Source: Melghirimyces profundicolus (GTDB lineage Bacteria; Bacillota; Bacilli; Thermoactinomycetales; DSM-45169). From it: a stretch of 64,000 nucleotides of DNA. Below, piece after piece: positions 1-7,745 of this stretch (within the stretch, counting starts at the first letter, position 1; each line of letters opens with the position of its first letter). Below the pieces are notes generated by a model. That model saw only the letters and a program-made list of their open reading frames with translations, was not told where the DNA came from and did no database searches. A program made the translations under genes and the position numbers. The stretch spans positions 124,001 through 188,000 of the forward strand of contig NZ_QBKR01000001.1 of assembly GCF_003054245.1 (NCBI RefSeq). Reading direction: 5' to 3'.

Positions 1-816
1 CCGAACCTTTCCTTTCCCGGTTCCGCCGTGGGAATGGAGAAAACCGTCTTCCCATTTGTAGACGGATACATCCATTTCAGGGTAGACATCCGCAATCCGG
101 TCCAGCAGAATGGTGCCCGCCTGTGCATATTTCACATCCCCTGTGTACAGATAGGCGTCGCGGAACGCCCGAAGCGCCTTGTCCACCACTCCGCCGTGCC
201 AAACGTGCCAGTGGTTGTAATACGCGACAAAGGTCCAGCGGTTGCCGTCCTCATCCACCCAACCCGTGCCGTCGTCGACGCCCCAATATTTACCTTTTTC
301 AGGATAGAGCTCATTCACCAAATATCTCTTGTCCGCTTTTTCGGGGTCGAAATTGCCATGCTCGTCCAACCCGCTTTTGTAATAAGATGCAAAGTCATTG
401 GTGGGGAATTTGTAACCGCTGCTGGGGTCTGTCAGTTTCCAGGGTTCATTCAGGGGATCCGCCTGCCATCCGCGGTAACCGTACTTTTCGTTGAATTCCT
501 TGCCGGTGATGGGAGACCCCAGTTCCAAATTGACGGCGAAGCTACGGGGGAGGTTTTGAGTGGTCACCGCATTCCACAGATTCTCCACTCCGAAATCCAG
601 ATACTTTTCCGCATCCAAGACGGCATGATTCTTGATTTCTTTGGCCCAATCGTATTTTTTCACGTTTTTCCTGGCGTTGGCCACTTTTTTCGGAGTGTAG
701 AACGTGCTTCGGGTCTTTACATTTTTCCATTCGGGATCGGCCCTCGCGGGAAGCGTCCCGAAAAGGGCGGCGCTCAATGTCAACAACGCGACGAGAAGGA
801 GGATGGAACCTTTCAT
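1..816 (-). CDS. Heparinase II/III-like secreted polysaccharide lyase, partial
   Basis: The reading frame is open from the window edge to an ATG at 816, giving 272 N-terminal residues; the C-terminal part lies outside. The first 26 residues form a signal peptide (charged start, leucine-rich core, ending ARA before DPEW), so the protein is exported. The aromatic-rich stretch around residues 190-210 (YYNHWHVWHGGVVDKAL) and the following helices ending in DRIADVYPEMD resemble the alpha-toroid domain of heparinase II/III and oligoalginate lyases, which cleave uronic-acid polymers by beta-elimination. AGGAAGGGG lies just upstream of the ATG. The substrate cannot be read from this fragment; the neighbouring GH20 and galactosamine genes suggest a glycosaminoglycan-like polymer, which is inference. 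Confidence 0.75.
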   Translation of the reverse strand, partial: MKGSILLLVALLTLSAALFGTLPARADPEWKNVKTRSTFYTPKKVANARKNVKKYDWAKEIKNHAVLDAEKYLDFGVENLWNAVTTQNLPRSFAVNLELGSPITGKEFNEKYGYRGWQADPLNEPWKLTDPSSGYKFPTNDFASYYKSGLDEHGNFDPEKADKRYLVNELYPEKGKYWGVDDGTGWVDEDGNRWTFVAYYNHWHVWHGGVVDKALRAFRDAYLYTGDVKYAQAGTILLDRIADVYPEMDVSVYKWEDGFLHSHGGTGKGKVR

Positions 817-859
817 CGGACTTCCCCTTCCTGAAAAATTTTCACTATTTTGACACAAG

Positions 860-908
860 ATTATAATCCTCAATCTGGTAAGACAAGTCTTTTTATCGTC
901 CAAAATCC
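860..908 (-). promoter_or_regulatory. Promoter with shared regulon box (copy 1) for the lyase gene
   Basis: Read on the minus strand, the segment holds GGATTTTGGAC, then AGACTTGTCT, then TATAAT after a 15-nt spacer from TTGTCT. The same arrangement occurs at 3586-3637 and 10882-10932. It points toward the lyase gene starting at 816, not toward the + strand gene at 1006. Confidence 0.65.
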
Positions 909-1005
909 TTGGCGGCATTCTTGTGGAAATTCTCCTTTTTGAGACGTGCGGTTCCCTCTATAATAATTTTTAACCTGAAACCAAAAACAGGGAGGGGTGT
1001 GAACA

Positions 1006-2136
1006 TTGATAATTGCCCATGTTGACGTGTTTCCGCTGAATCTTCCCATGAAACGGAGTTTGTCCACATCGGGAGGGAAGGTGGGAGACAAGGCCCGAGG
1101 TGCTCCCCATGTCTATGTCCGGGTCCGGGACCGGGAGGGAGTGGAAGGGTGGGGAGAGGCACGGCCCAGTCACCGCTGGAGTTACGAGACAGTCGAATCG
1201 GTTGTTTCCACGATCCGAAATTATTTTGCCCCGCGGCTGATCGGCATGAAAGTGCAGGATTTGCAATCCGTTCATCGCATGATGAACGGTGAAATCAAAG
1301 GGGGAGTGAATACCGGACAACCGATTGCCAAAGCGGCGGTGGACACTGCCCTGCATGATCTGATCGGACGTCGGGAGAATAAAACCCTTCCCGGATTGTG
1401 GATGGCTCCCGATCGTGACTTCATCCATCTCTCGTGGTTAATCAGTACGACAGACCCCGATGAAGCGGCCATTCAGGCCGGGAAAGCAAAAGAGGAGGGT
1501 TATCGGGGGGTGGATGTCAAAATCGGATTGGATCCGGTCACCGATCAATCGGTATTGGAAGCGGTGAAAACGGCTGCGCCCGATCTGTTTTTCCGCGTTG
1601 ATGCCAATCAGGCCTATACTCTCTCTCAGGCGATTTGCATGTCCCGATGGTTGGAAAAGTTGGGGGTGGATGTGTTTGAGCAACCCTTGGCCGCCAACAA
1701 TCTGCCGGGGCACGCGGAATTGCGGAGAAAGACCCATCTGCCGGTCGCCTTGGATGAAAGCGTGTGGACATCCGCTGATTTCATTCAAGCGTTGCGCTTG
1801 GAAGCTTGTGACGCTGTGGTGATTAAATGCACCAAAATGGGGGGGGTGTATGGGGCAAAACGTTGCGGGGAGATGGTACGGGAAGCCGGGTTGGACCTGT
1901 TGGGGGGAGGGTTGACGGAGTCGGGTCTGGGATTGGCTTTCAGCGCCCATCTTTTCAATTACCTGGAAATCATGACTCCCGTGGATCTCAACGGCCCGTT
2001 TTTTCTGGCGGAGGATCCCCTCGCCGAAGGGCCGATCCTCTGCGAAGGTGGAGAGGTTCGTCTTCCCGGAGGATCGGGGGTTGGATGTGTGATTGACGTT
2101 GATCGTCTCAGCGAATTTCGAAAGGAAGTCACCTGA
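1006..2136 (+). CDS. Mandelate racemase/muconate lactonizing enzyme family protein
   Basis: A 376-residue enolase-superfamily protein of the usual length. The N-terminal capping domain is followed by a TIM barrel with visible catalytic residues: Lys172 in DVKIG, metal ligands Asp199 (RVDAN), Glu225 (FEQPL) and Asp250 (LDES), and Lys274 in VIKCTKMGG. Lysines on both faces fit the MLE/dipeptide-epimerase subgroup. Such enzymes abstract a proton alpha to a carboxylate (racemases, cycloisomerases, acid-sugar dehydratases). The TTG start is set by GGGAGGGG eight bases upstream; the in-frame GTG at 997 runs straight into TGA. A TATAAT lies at 959-964 with a poor -35. The substrate is unknown; acid sugars released by the neighbouring lyase are a reasonable guess. 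Confidence 0.85.
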   Translation: MIIAHVDVFPLNLPMKRSLSTSGGKVGDKARGAPHVYVRVRDREGVEGWGEARPSHRWSYETVESVVSTIRNYFAPRLIGMKVQDLQSVHRMMNGEIKGGVNTGQPIAKAAVDTALHDLIGRRENKTLPGLWMAPDRDFIHLSWLISTTDPDEAAIQAGKAKEEGYRGVDVKIGLDPVTDQSVLEAVKTAAPDLFFRVDANQAYTLSQAICMSRWLEKLGVDVFEQPLAANNLPGHAELRRKTHLPVALDESVWTSADFIQALRLEACDAVVIKCTKMGGVYGAKRCGEMVREAGLDLLGGGLTESGLGLAFSAHLFNYLEIMTPVDLNGPFFLAEDPLAEGPILCEGGEVRLPGGSGVGCVIDVDRLSEFRKEVT

Positions 2137-2167
2137 GAAATCGAAGAAGCATTTTGTCCGGGGATGG

Positions 2168-3532
2168 TTATACAGGGTCGGGGAACAAATTTCTCTTTTG
2201 CATCTGCTCTTTCACGAAGGACAGTCTGTAAATTTGGCGGGGCCGGCCTCTGGTCGTGACTTTTTCTTCTCCGACGATCTCCACCAGACCGGCATCAATC
2301 CACTGCAACAGGATTCGGTGAGTGCTGCGAACCGTGACACCCAGGATAGTGGAAAGTTCCTGGGCGGTGTAATCGGATTTCCCATGACGGGCGATCCGTC
2401 CGACCAACCGGCTCATATACACCGCCGACATACCCGCTTTTTCGGCTTCTTCCAGAAGTTCGTGATCCGTTACCGTCAGTTCATAAATCATGGGTTGGGT
2501 GGTTTCCACCGGACCGATGACACTCCGGTCTTCCCGGACGATGAAACAAATGTTTCCGCCGGCTTCCATCGACTGGCGAATGGCCAGCCGTGCGTGGGAT
2601 CCGGCATCCGTCGCCGAGCGGCCGAAACCGATGCCGATACTCAGGGTGATACCAAGGGATCGGGGGGTTTTCTCCAGCAGGGGGATGTATTTGTAGCCCC
2701 GGGTCTCCCGCTCGAAGACTCCCCGTGTCGTGAAAAAAAGGTACTCCCCTCCCCCGGCGTTGATCAAATGGCCGTCCAATTGCTTGACATACTCCAGCAG
2801 TTGTCGGTGAATGTCCAATTCCATCCGTTGGATCTCATGTTCCGTGGTGAACCGGTTTGCCGCTTCCCGGTAATCGTCAATGTGAATGATCCCAACCACG
2901 ATCTGCGACTCTTTGTTTCTGCGGGTTTCCGTCGACAGGAGGGCCCGCTCCAGAGTCACGATTAAATCCTGCTGCGTTGGAGTCACCCATTCGGAAGGGA
3001 CGGACATTTCCCTCAGGATTTCCGAGACGGAATGGATCCCCGTCATGGCCACATATCCAGCATCCCGCAGAAAGTGATCCCGGTGAAAAGCCGCAATCTG
3101 ATCCGATGACGCCGTGGAGGAATCCGGAACATAAACCAGGTCCATGGGGGTTTCTCCTAATTCCGAAAAAATCTGATTCACATAATTCGGGGAAATGGTG
3201 TCCACCGACAACCGTTGAAAGGAGTGGATATTCTTCAAACGAAAAATGGAACGGTATAATCCGGTACCCATCAAGGGGACATAGTGGGAAGGGGTCCGCG
3301 GATTCAGTTTTTCCCTGGCTTGTTTATAGCCTCGGTACTCGGAGAAAAGAAGCACCTCGGCTTCGTCCGTTACACTTTGAACCCCCTCCAACAACGCTTG
3401 GTCCGAGGAACAGGGGATCAGCCTGGGAATAAAGGAAGGGAAAAGTTTTAAGGCTTCTTCCGTGCGTCTCACCAAGGGTTTCGGTCCAATCACAGCGATG
3501 ACGATTCCGTTTTCCGATGTGGAACGGCTCAT
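2168..3532 (-). CDS. Transcriptional regulator with degenerate GGDEF-like and winged-helix domains
   Basis: 454 residues. Residues 10-190 form an alpha/beta region I cannot name. Residues 211-335 look like a nucleotidyl-cyclase (GGDEF) fold: VGIIHIDDY takes the place of the metal-binding strand, AGGGEYLFF sits where GGDEF would be, and LSIGIGFG with a following A-rich helix matches the family's C-terminal half. The signature is altered, so cyclase activity is unlikely. Residues 360-437 form a winged helix-turn-helix (TAQELSTILGVTVRSTHRILLQW, with a GRPRQIY wing). ATG 3532 is preferred over ATG 3541 because AAAGGAGA sits directly against the upstream ATG. It is divergent from the sugar operon, and its own putative promoter overlaps the box at 3586-3614, so it is the best candidate for the box-binding protein. 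Confidence 0.7.
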   Translation of the reverse strand: MSRSTSENGIVIAVIGPKPLVRRTEEALKLFPSFIPRLIPCSSDQALLEGVQSVTDEAEVLLFSEYRGYKQAREKLNPRTPSHYVPLMGTGLYRSIFRLKNIHSFQRLSVDTISPNYVNQIFSELGETPMDLVYVPDSSTASSDQIAAFHRDHFLRDAGYVAMTGIHSVSEILREMSVPSEWVTPTQQDLIVTLERALLSTETRRNKESQIVVGIIHIDDYREAANRFTTEHEIQRMELDIHRQLLEYVKQLDGHLINAGGGEYLFFTTRGVFERETRGYKYIPLLEKTPRSLGITLSIGIGFGRSATDAGSHARLAIRQSMEAGGNICFIVREDRSVIGPVETTQPMIYELTVTDHELLEEAEKAGMSAVYMSRLVGRIARHGKSDYTAQELSTILGVTVRSTHRILLQWIDAGLVEIVGEEKVTTRGRPRQIYRLSFVKEQMQKRNLFPDPV

Positions 3533-3570
3533 AATATGCATTCTCCTTTGTTTCGGAAGATGGGTACTTG

Positions 3571-3637
3571 TGTATCAGTTTACCTGGATTTAAAGACAAT
3601 TAACAGACTTGTCTAAAAATAGTGCATATTTTATAAT
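3571..3637. promoter_or_regulatory. Divergent promoters with shared regulon box (copy 2)
   Basis: The box at 3586-3614 reads GGATTTAAAGAC, seven bases, then AGACTTGTCT. On the + strand TTGTCT (3609-3614) serves as -35 with a 17-nt spacer to TATAAT (3632-3637), driving the operon from 3686. On the minus strand TTGTCT (3599-3594) with a 17-nt spacer to GATACA (3576-3571) could drive the regulator gene, so one box covers both promoters. Confidence 0.7.
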
Positions 3638-3685
3638 GAGTTGTAAATATCTGTGAATTCAGGCCGTAAGGGGGTCCGTCAATCC

Positions 3686-4609
3686 ATGAGAATCGGGATG
3701 ATCGGTCTGGATACATCCCATTGCAGTGCCTTTACCCGATTGCTGAACGATTCAGGAGCAGCCTTTCATGTCCCCGGCGGAAAAGTGACGGTGGCTTATC
3801 CCGGTGGTTCCCCCGATTTTGAGTTGAGTCGATCCCGCGTGAAGACGATCACGGAGGAGCTGGAAAAAGGTTTCGGGGTTGAAATGAGGGCCAGCTGTGA
3901 AGAGGTGGCGGAAAACGCGGATGCCATCCTTCTTACTTCCGTGGATGGTCGGGTGCATGCGGAACAGTTTGAAAGGATTGCCCCGTACGGACGACCGGTT
4001 TACATCGACAAGCCCTTGGCGGTTACTGCCCGGGACGCGGCCGGAATCATGTCCATCGCCCAGCGATACGGTGTCCCGGTCATGAGCACCTCGGCACTCC
4101 GTTACGCGGATCCTTTGGTAACGGAGTTCAAACGATCGAACGGGAGTATCTTCGGTGTGGACTGCCATGGTCCGATGCAATTGGAGGAAACGCAGCCCGG
4201 ATTCTTCTGGTACGGCATACACGGCGTGGAGATGCTGTATGCCGCCTTGGGTGGGGGTTGTGTCCGGGTCACAGTCGTTTCCGGTGAAGAGCAGGATGTT
4301 GTCGTGGGTGAGTGGGGGGATGGACGAATCGGCACATACCGGGGGAACCGGATGGGGAACGCGGAATTTGGCGCGGTGATTCACCGCCCGTCCGGTTCCG
4401 GCCGGATCAACGTCTCCCGGAGTGAAAAACCGTATTATGCCGGATTGTTGGAACAGGTAATGGTGTTTTTCAAGACCCGGAAGAGTCCGGTGGATATAGA
4501 GGAAACGACGGAAATCATCCGATTTTTGGAATCGGCGAACGAAAGCCGAAAAACCGGAAAGCCGGTTTTCCTCCGACAAGAGGAACCCGGGAAAGGAGAT
4601 CACAGGTGA
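3686..4609 (+). CDS. Gfo/Idh/MocA family oxidoreductase
   Basis: An NAD(P)-dependent sugar dehydrogenase-like protein of 307 residues. The N-terminal Rossmann fold begins MRIGMIGLDTSHC and carries the family's EKP-type motif as IDKPLAV. The C-terminal half contains the usual sheet region with WYGIHGVEMLYA, where the histidine is the likely catalytic or substrate residue. ATG 3686 is chosen because AAGGGGG lies 11 bases upstream and the fold begins there; a GTG at 3653 would add a meaningless leader. It is the first gene of the series behind the regulon box, and its stop overlaps the GTG of the next gene by four bases. Relatives oxidise sugars or inositols to keto forms; before the aminotransferases it could supply or consume a keto-sugar. 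Confidence 0.8.
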   Translation: MRIGMIGLDTSHCSAFTRLLNDSGAAFHVPGGKVTVAYPGGSPDFELSRSRVKTITEELEKGFGVEMRASCEEVAENADAILLTSVDGRVHAEQFERIAPYGRPVYIDKPLAVTARDAAGIMSIAQRYGVPVMSTSALRYADPLVTEFKRSNGSIFGVDCHGPMQLEETQPGFFWYGIHGVEMLYAALGGGCVRVTVVSGEEQDVVVGEWGDGRIGTYRGNRMGNAEFGAVIHRPSGSGRINVSRSEKPYYAGLLEQVMVFFKTRKSPVDIEETTEIIRFLESANESRKTGKPVFLRQEEPGKGDHR

Positions 4610-6306
4610 AAGCGGTACGGATTGGTGTGTATCGGGATCGGGGAACGGAAAAGGAGACCTGGTGCCGGGGAGAGAATGTGTTTACCCGCTACATCGAGGA
4701 AATTCTCTCCCATGCGGGGATCACCTTCGACCGTTTGAACGAAATCTCCCAAATGGAACAACAGCCGCCGGATGTATTGTTTGTGACCGCTGCAGGGGAA
4801 CCGGCATGGGAGGCCGTGTTGCGTTTGGCGGATCAAGGGGGGGAAGTGATGATCTTCGGCGGAGGGCCGGATCTGGCCCGGCGGTTGGGAGCCGCAGCGG
4901 GTCCGGCCTTTGGTCCGGGTTATGCCGAGGTGTCTGGGTTGAAAACTCCTCTTCTGCGTTTTCTGAAGGGGGTTCCCTGGCATTTGCCTTCCGACTCGTC
5001 TGCGGCGGAAGAGGGATGCTTACGGGCCGGTTCACCGGACGGCAAGCATTCCGGAACCCTGATTACCCGGTTTTCCGTCGGAGCAGGATGGGTGACACGT
5101 TGGGCGATTGATGTTCCAACGACGGTGGTTCATTTACAACAAGGGAAGAATCCGGTGACAGCGGACGGTCATCCCGCCCCGGATGGAACAGCCGACTTGG
5201 ATGAAGGCATCTTGAAAGCGGATGACGGGTTTGCCCTGGATTGGGAATGGGATCGCTCCGACACTGAGACCGGAGAGCGATACTTTGCACACCCTTACGC
5301 CGATCTATGGAGGGAAACCCTTCTTCGGGATCTGTTCAACCGTGTCAGGGTGCGGGGATGGACGCTTCCCTTCATTGATCGTTGGCCCGGTGGGGTTTCC
5401 CAGGTGGCGATGATCTCTCTGGACAGTGACTCAAACCTGGATGAGTCGGCGGAAACCACTTTGAAACTTTTGGATGAATGCGGGGTTTGTGCCACTTGGT
5501 GCATGATGGAACCGGGCTACCATCCTTCCGTTTATTCCTGTGCGGTGGGGGAGGGACACGAAATGGCCCTCCATTACAACGCCTTTGATCGCGACGGGGG
5601 TTCCTGGGGGGAGAAAGCATTCGCCGAGCAGCTCCGCTGGCTGAAAGAGGCAATCGGATGTGAACGGGTGGTTTCCAATAAAAATCATTACACCCGCTTT
5701 GAAGGTTGGGGGGAGCTTTTCCGGTGGTGTGAAAAGTACGGCATGGAGTCCGACCAGACGAGGGGGCCCAGCAAAAAGGGAAATATCGGCTTTTTGTTCG
5801 GTACGTGCCACCCCTATTTTCCCATTGCGCGGGGGGATGAAGAGAACCGGTTTTACGATGTTCTGGAAATCGGCTTTCTCACCCAGGATTTGAACCTGGA
5901 CCGCCTGGCGGACACCAGCGTGATCGTGCCTTTTTTGCAAGCCGTGGAACAAGTCCGGGGCGTGTCCCATTTTCTTTTCCACCCGATCCATCTCCACCGG
6001 GAAGAGGCGGTTCGAAATGCCCTTCGCACCGTGGTTCGGGAAGCAGAAAACCGGGGGTTCCGTTTTTGGACCGGTCAGGCGATCAACGGTTGGGAGCGGA
6101 GTCGGAGGAAACAGCGGATTACCGGTGTGGATGATCAAAGGCGACCGGTGATGACCGGGGTTCCTCCCCGGGACAGCGTGGTGATGGTCCCTCTTCTACG
6201 GGATGAGGAACCGCATGAAGAACCGGTGGAGATGAGATTTGGGGTTCCATGCCGAAAATGGTTGTCCCATCAGGTCCTGGTGGAGAGGACTCTGCCGTTT
6301 CCCTAG
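4606..6306 (+). CDS. Polysaccharide-deacetylase-fold protein of unknown substrate
   Basis: 566 residues, translationally coupled to the previous gene through a GTGA overlap. There is no signal peptide, so it is probably cytoplasmic. The N-terminal 170 residues look like a glutamine-amidotransferase-like or alpha/beta accessory domain (MIFGGGPDLARRLG). From about residue 260 the sequence resembles a NodB-like deacetylase barrel: ISLDSDSNLD takes the place of the usual TFDDG motif, ALHYNAFDRDGG follows as a second histidine motif, and FHPIHLH lies near the C-terminus. Such folds bind a metal through Asp and two His and remove acetyl groups from amino sugars. Deacetylation of an imported oligosaccharide is a plausible role but is inference; the motifs deviate from the classic family. 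Confidence 0.55.
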   Translation: MKAVRIGVYRDRGTEKETWCRGENVFTRYIEEILSHAGITFDRLNEISQMEQQPPDVLFVTAAGEPAWEAVLRLADQGGEVMIFGGGPDLARRLGAAAGPAFGPGYAEVSGLKTPLLRFLKGVPWHLPSDSSAAEEGCLRAGSPDGKHSGTLITRFSVGAGWVTRWAIDVPTTVVHLQQGKNPVTADGHPAPDGTADLDEGILKADDGFALDWEWDRSDTETGERYFAHPYADLWRETLLRDLFNRVRVRGWTLPFIDRWPGGVSQVAMISLDSDSNLDESAETTLKLLDECGVCATWCMMEPGYHPSVYSCAVGEGHEMALHYNAFDRDGGSWGEKAFAEQLRWLKEAIGCERVVSNKNHYTRFEGWGELFRWCEKYGMESDQTRGPSKKGNIGFLFGTCHPYFPIARGDEENRFYDVLEIGFLTQDLNLDRLADTSVIVPFLQAVEQVRGVSHFLFHPIHLHREEAVRNALRTVVREAENRGFRFWTGQAINGWERSRRKQRITGVDDQRRPVMTGVPPRDSVVMVPLLRDEEPHEEPVEMRFGVPCRKWLSHQVLVERTLPFP

Positions 6307-6340
6307 AAGCGTTGTGAATGGATGGTCAGGCTCAGAAGTA

Positions 6341-6458
6341 GGGAAGCGTTCACCCGAAACAGCGACTTTGCTGTCCTGCCCGGCGGAGAATAAGCCAGGG
6401 CGTTCAGGGGCCAAAGCTTCTCTGTGTTGCATCCTCAGGCGTTTGCCCCTGCCCGCAG
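6341..6458 (+). repeat. Structured dispersed repeat, copy 1
   Basis: About 118 bp closely matching 62606-62728 in the same orientation. Both copies share GCGACTTTGCTGTCCTGCCC, GCGGAGAAT and AAGCTTCTCTGTGTTGCATC. The last 60 bases can fold as a long hairpin with CAGGGGC near its base and GCCCCTG closing it. Paired bases change together between the copies (GCCAAAG with CGTTTGC here, GCAAAAG with TGTTTTAC there). It starts 35 bases after a stop codon and ends just ahead of the ribosome site of the gene at 6482. Confidence 0.7.
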
Positions 6459-6481
6459 AGAGATCTGAAAGGAGGAGGGCG

Positions 6482-7717
6482 ATGGGAAACGAACAACTGG
6501 CGATTCACGGGGGGCCGAAGGTAAAGACAAAGCCTTTCGGCACCGGGAAACGGTTCGGAGACGAGGAGATCCGGGAGTTGAAGGAAGCCCTGGACCAAAA
6601 CACGCTGTTTTATCATTCGGGAAACAAAGTGAAAACCTTTCTCGAACGTTTTAATGAGCTTTACGGAATCCGATACAGCGTGGCCGCATCCTCCGGTACG
6701 GCTGCGATCCATGTGGCTCTCGGTGCTGCCGGTGTCAGTGTGGGGGACGAAGTGATCACCAGTCCGATCACTGATCAGGGGACGTTGATCGGCATTCTTT
6801 ACCAAAATGCGATTCCGGTTTTTGCCGATTTGGATCCGCGTACCTACAACATGGATCCCAAATCCATTGTCGATCGGATCACACCAAAAACCAAAGCGAT
6901 TTTGGTGGTTCATCTGGCGGGAAATCCCGCCGATATGGATGCCGTGATGGACATCGCCCGACGATACAAACTGAAGGTGGTGGAAGACTGCGCCCAGAGT
7001 TACATGACCCGTTACAAAGGGCGTTGCGTGGGTACCATCGGGGACTACGGCTGTTTCAGCACCAATGATTTCAAACACATCAGCACCGGGGACGGAGGAC
7101 TGGTAACCGTCAATTCGGGGAAGGAAGAGGATTTCCGGGTGGTTCACGCCTTTGCGGATAAAAACTACCAACGGCTCCAAGGTGAAGTGTTTCGGGAACT
7201 GAATTATTTGGCACCCAACTACCGTATGACCGAACTCCAGGGGGCGGTGGGCATCGCCCAGTTGAAAAAGCTGCCCGAAATATGTGAAAAGCGCCATCAA
7301 TACGGAGAAAGGATGACAGAGGGAATTCGGGATCTTCCGGGAATTCTTCCTCCGAAAGTGACGGAAGGGGGGTGGTCATCCTATTGGTTTTACATGTTGC
7401 GGTTGGATGGGTCCCGTCTGAATTGCACGAGGGAAGTATTTTCAAGTGCACTCGGGGCGGAAGGTATCCCGAACCATCCCGGTTACATCCCTGAGGTCGT
7501 CTATCGGCAGCCGCTGTTCCAAAAAAGGCAAGCCTATCCGGGGAGTGATTTCCCTTTCTGTCTTTCCGAAACTTCCTATCAACCGGGGATTTGTCCCGAA
7601 GCGGAACAAATTTTGGCCACCGCCGTCCGCCTTCCGATCAGTGAGTTTTTCACGGAATCCGATATTGAAGACATGGTCCGCGGGATCCGAAAAGTGGCGC
7701 TTCATTACGCCAAGTGA
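6482..7717 (+). CDS. DegT/DnrJ/EryC1/StrS family PLP aminotransferase (first of two)
   Basis: 411 residues, PLP-dependent fold type I. It begins LAIHGGPKV, typical of the AHBA-synthase-like branch. Cofactor motifs include SSGTAAIHVAL (phosphate binding), VVEDCAQ (Asp under the pyridine ring) and Lys198 in STNDFKHISTGDGG as the Schiff-base lysine. The ATG is fixed by AAAGGAGGAGG just upstream; the frame extends further back but through the repeat and with no start signal. Family members exchange amino and keto groups on sugars or cyclitols. Here it sits with a second DegT gene and a MocA dehydrogenase in a catabolic locus, so removing an amino group from a sugar is as likely as adding one. Confidence 0.85.
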   Translation: MGNEQLAIHGGPKVKTKPFGTGKRFGDEEIRELKEALDQNTLFYHSGNKVKTFLERFNELYGIRYSVAASSGTAAIHVALGAAGVSVGDEVITSPITDQGTLIGILYQNAIPVFADLDPRTYNMDPKSIVDRITPKTKAILVVHLAGNPADMDAVMDIARRYKLKVVEDCAQSYMTRYKGRCVGTIGDYGCFSTNDFKHISTGDGGLVTVNSGKEEDFRVVHAFADKNYQRLQGEVFRELNYLAPNYRMTELQGAVGIAQLKKLPEICEKRHQYGERMTEGIRDLPGILPPKVTEGGWSSYWFYMLRLDGSRLNCTREVFSSALGAEGIPNHPGYIPEVVYRQPLFQKRQAYPGSDFPFCLSETSYQPGICPEAEQILATAVRLPISEFFTESDIEDMVRGIRKVALHYAK

Positions 7718-7745
7718 ACCGCTGGACGGAAGGAGGTCTCCCGAC

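Noticed and set aside
28-834. A long + strand open frame opposite the lyase gene
   Set aside because: It is the antisense shadow of a frame with a signal peptide, ribosome site and lyase-like sequence; its own product shows no domain pattern.
860-1005. The shared box at 881-908 as a promoter for the MR/MLE gene at 1006
   Set aside because: Its orientation and TATAAT point the other way, toward the lyase gene.
6239-6481. An N-terminal extension of the first DegT aminotransferase
   Set aside because: The extension runs through the repeat element, while a strong ribosome site and the family's normal start lie at 6482.
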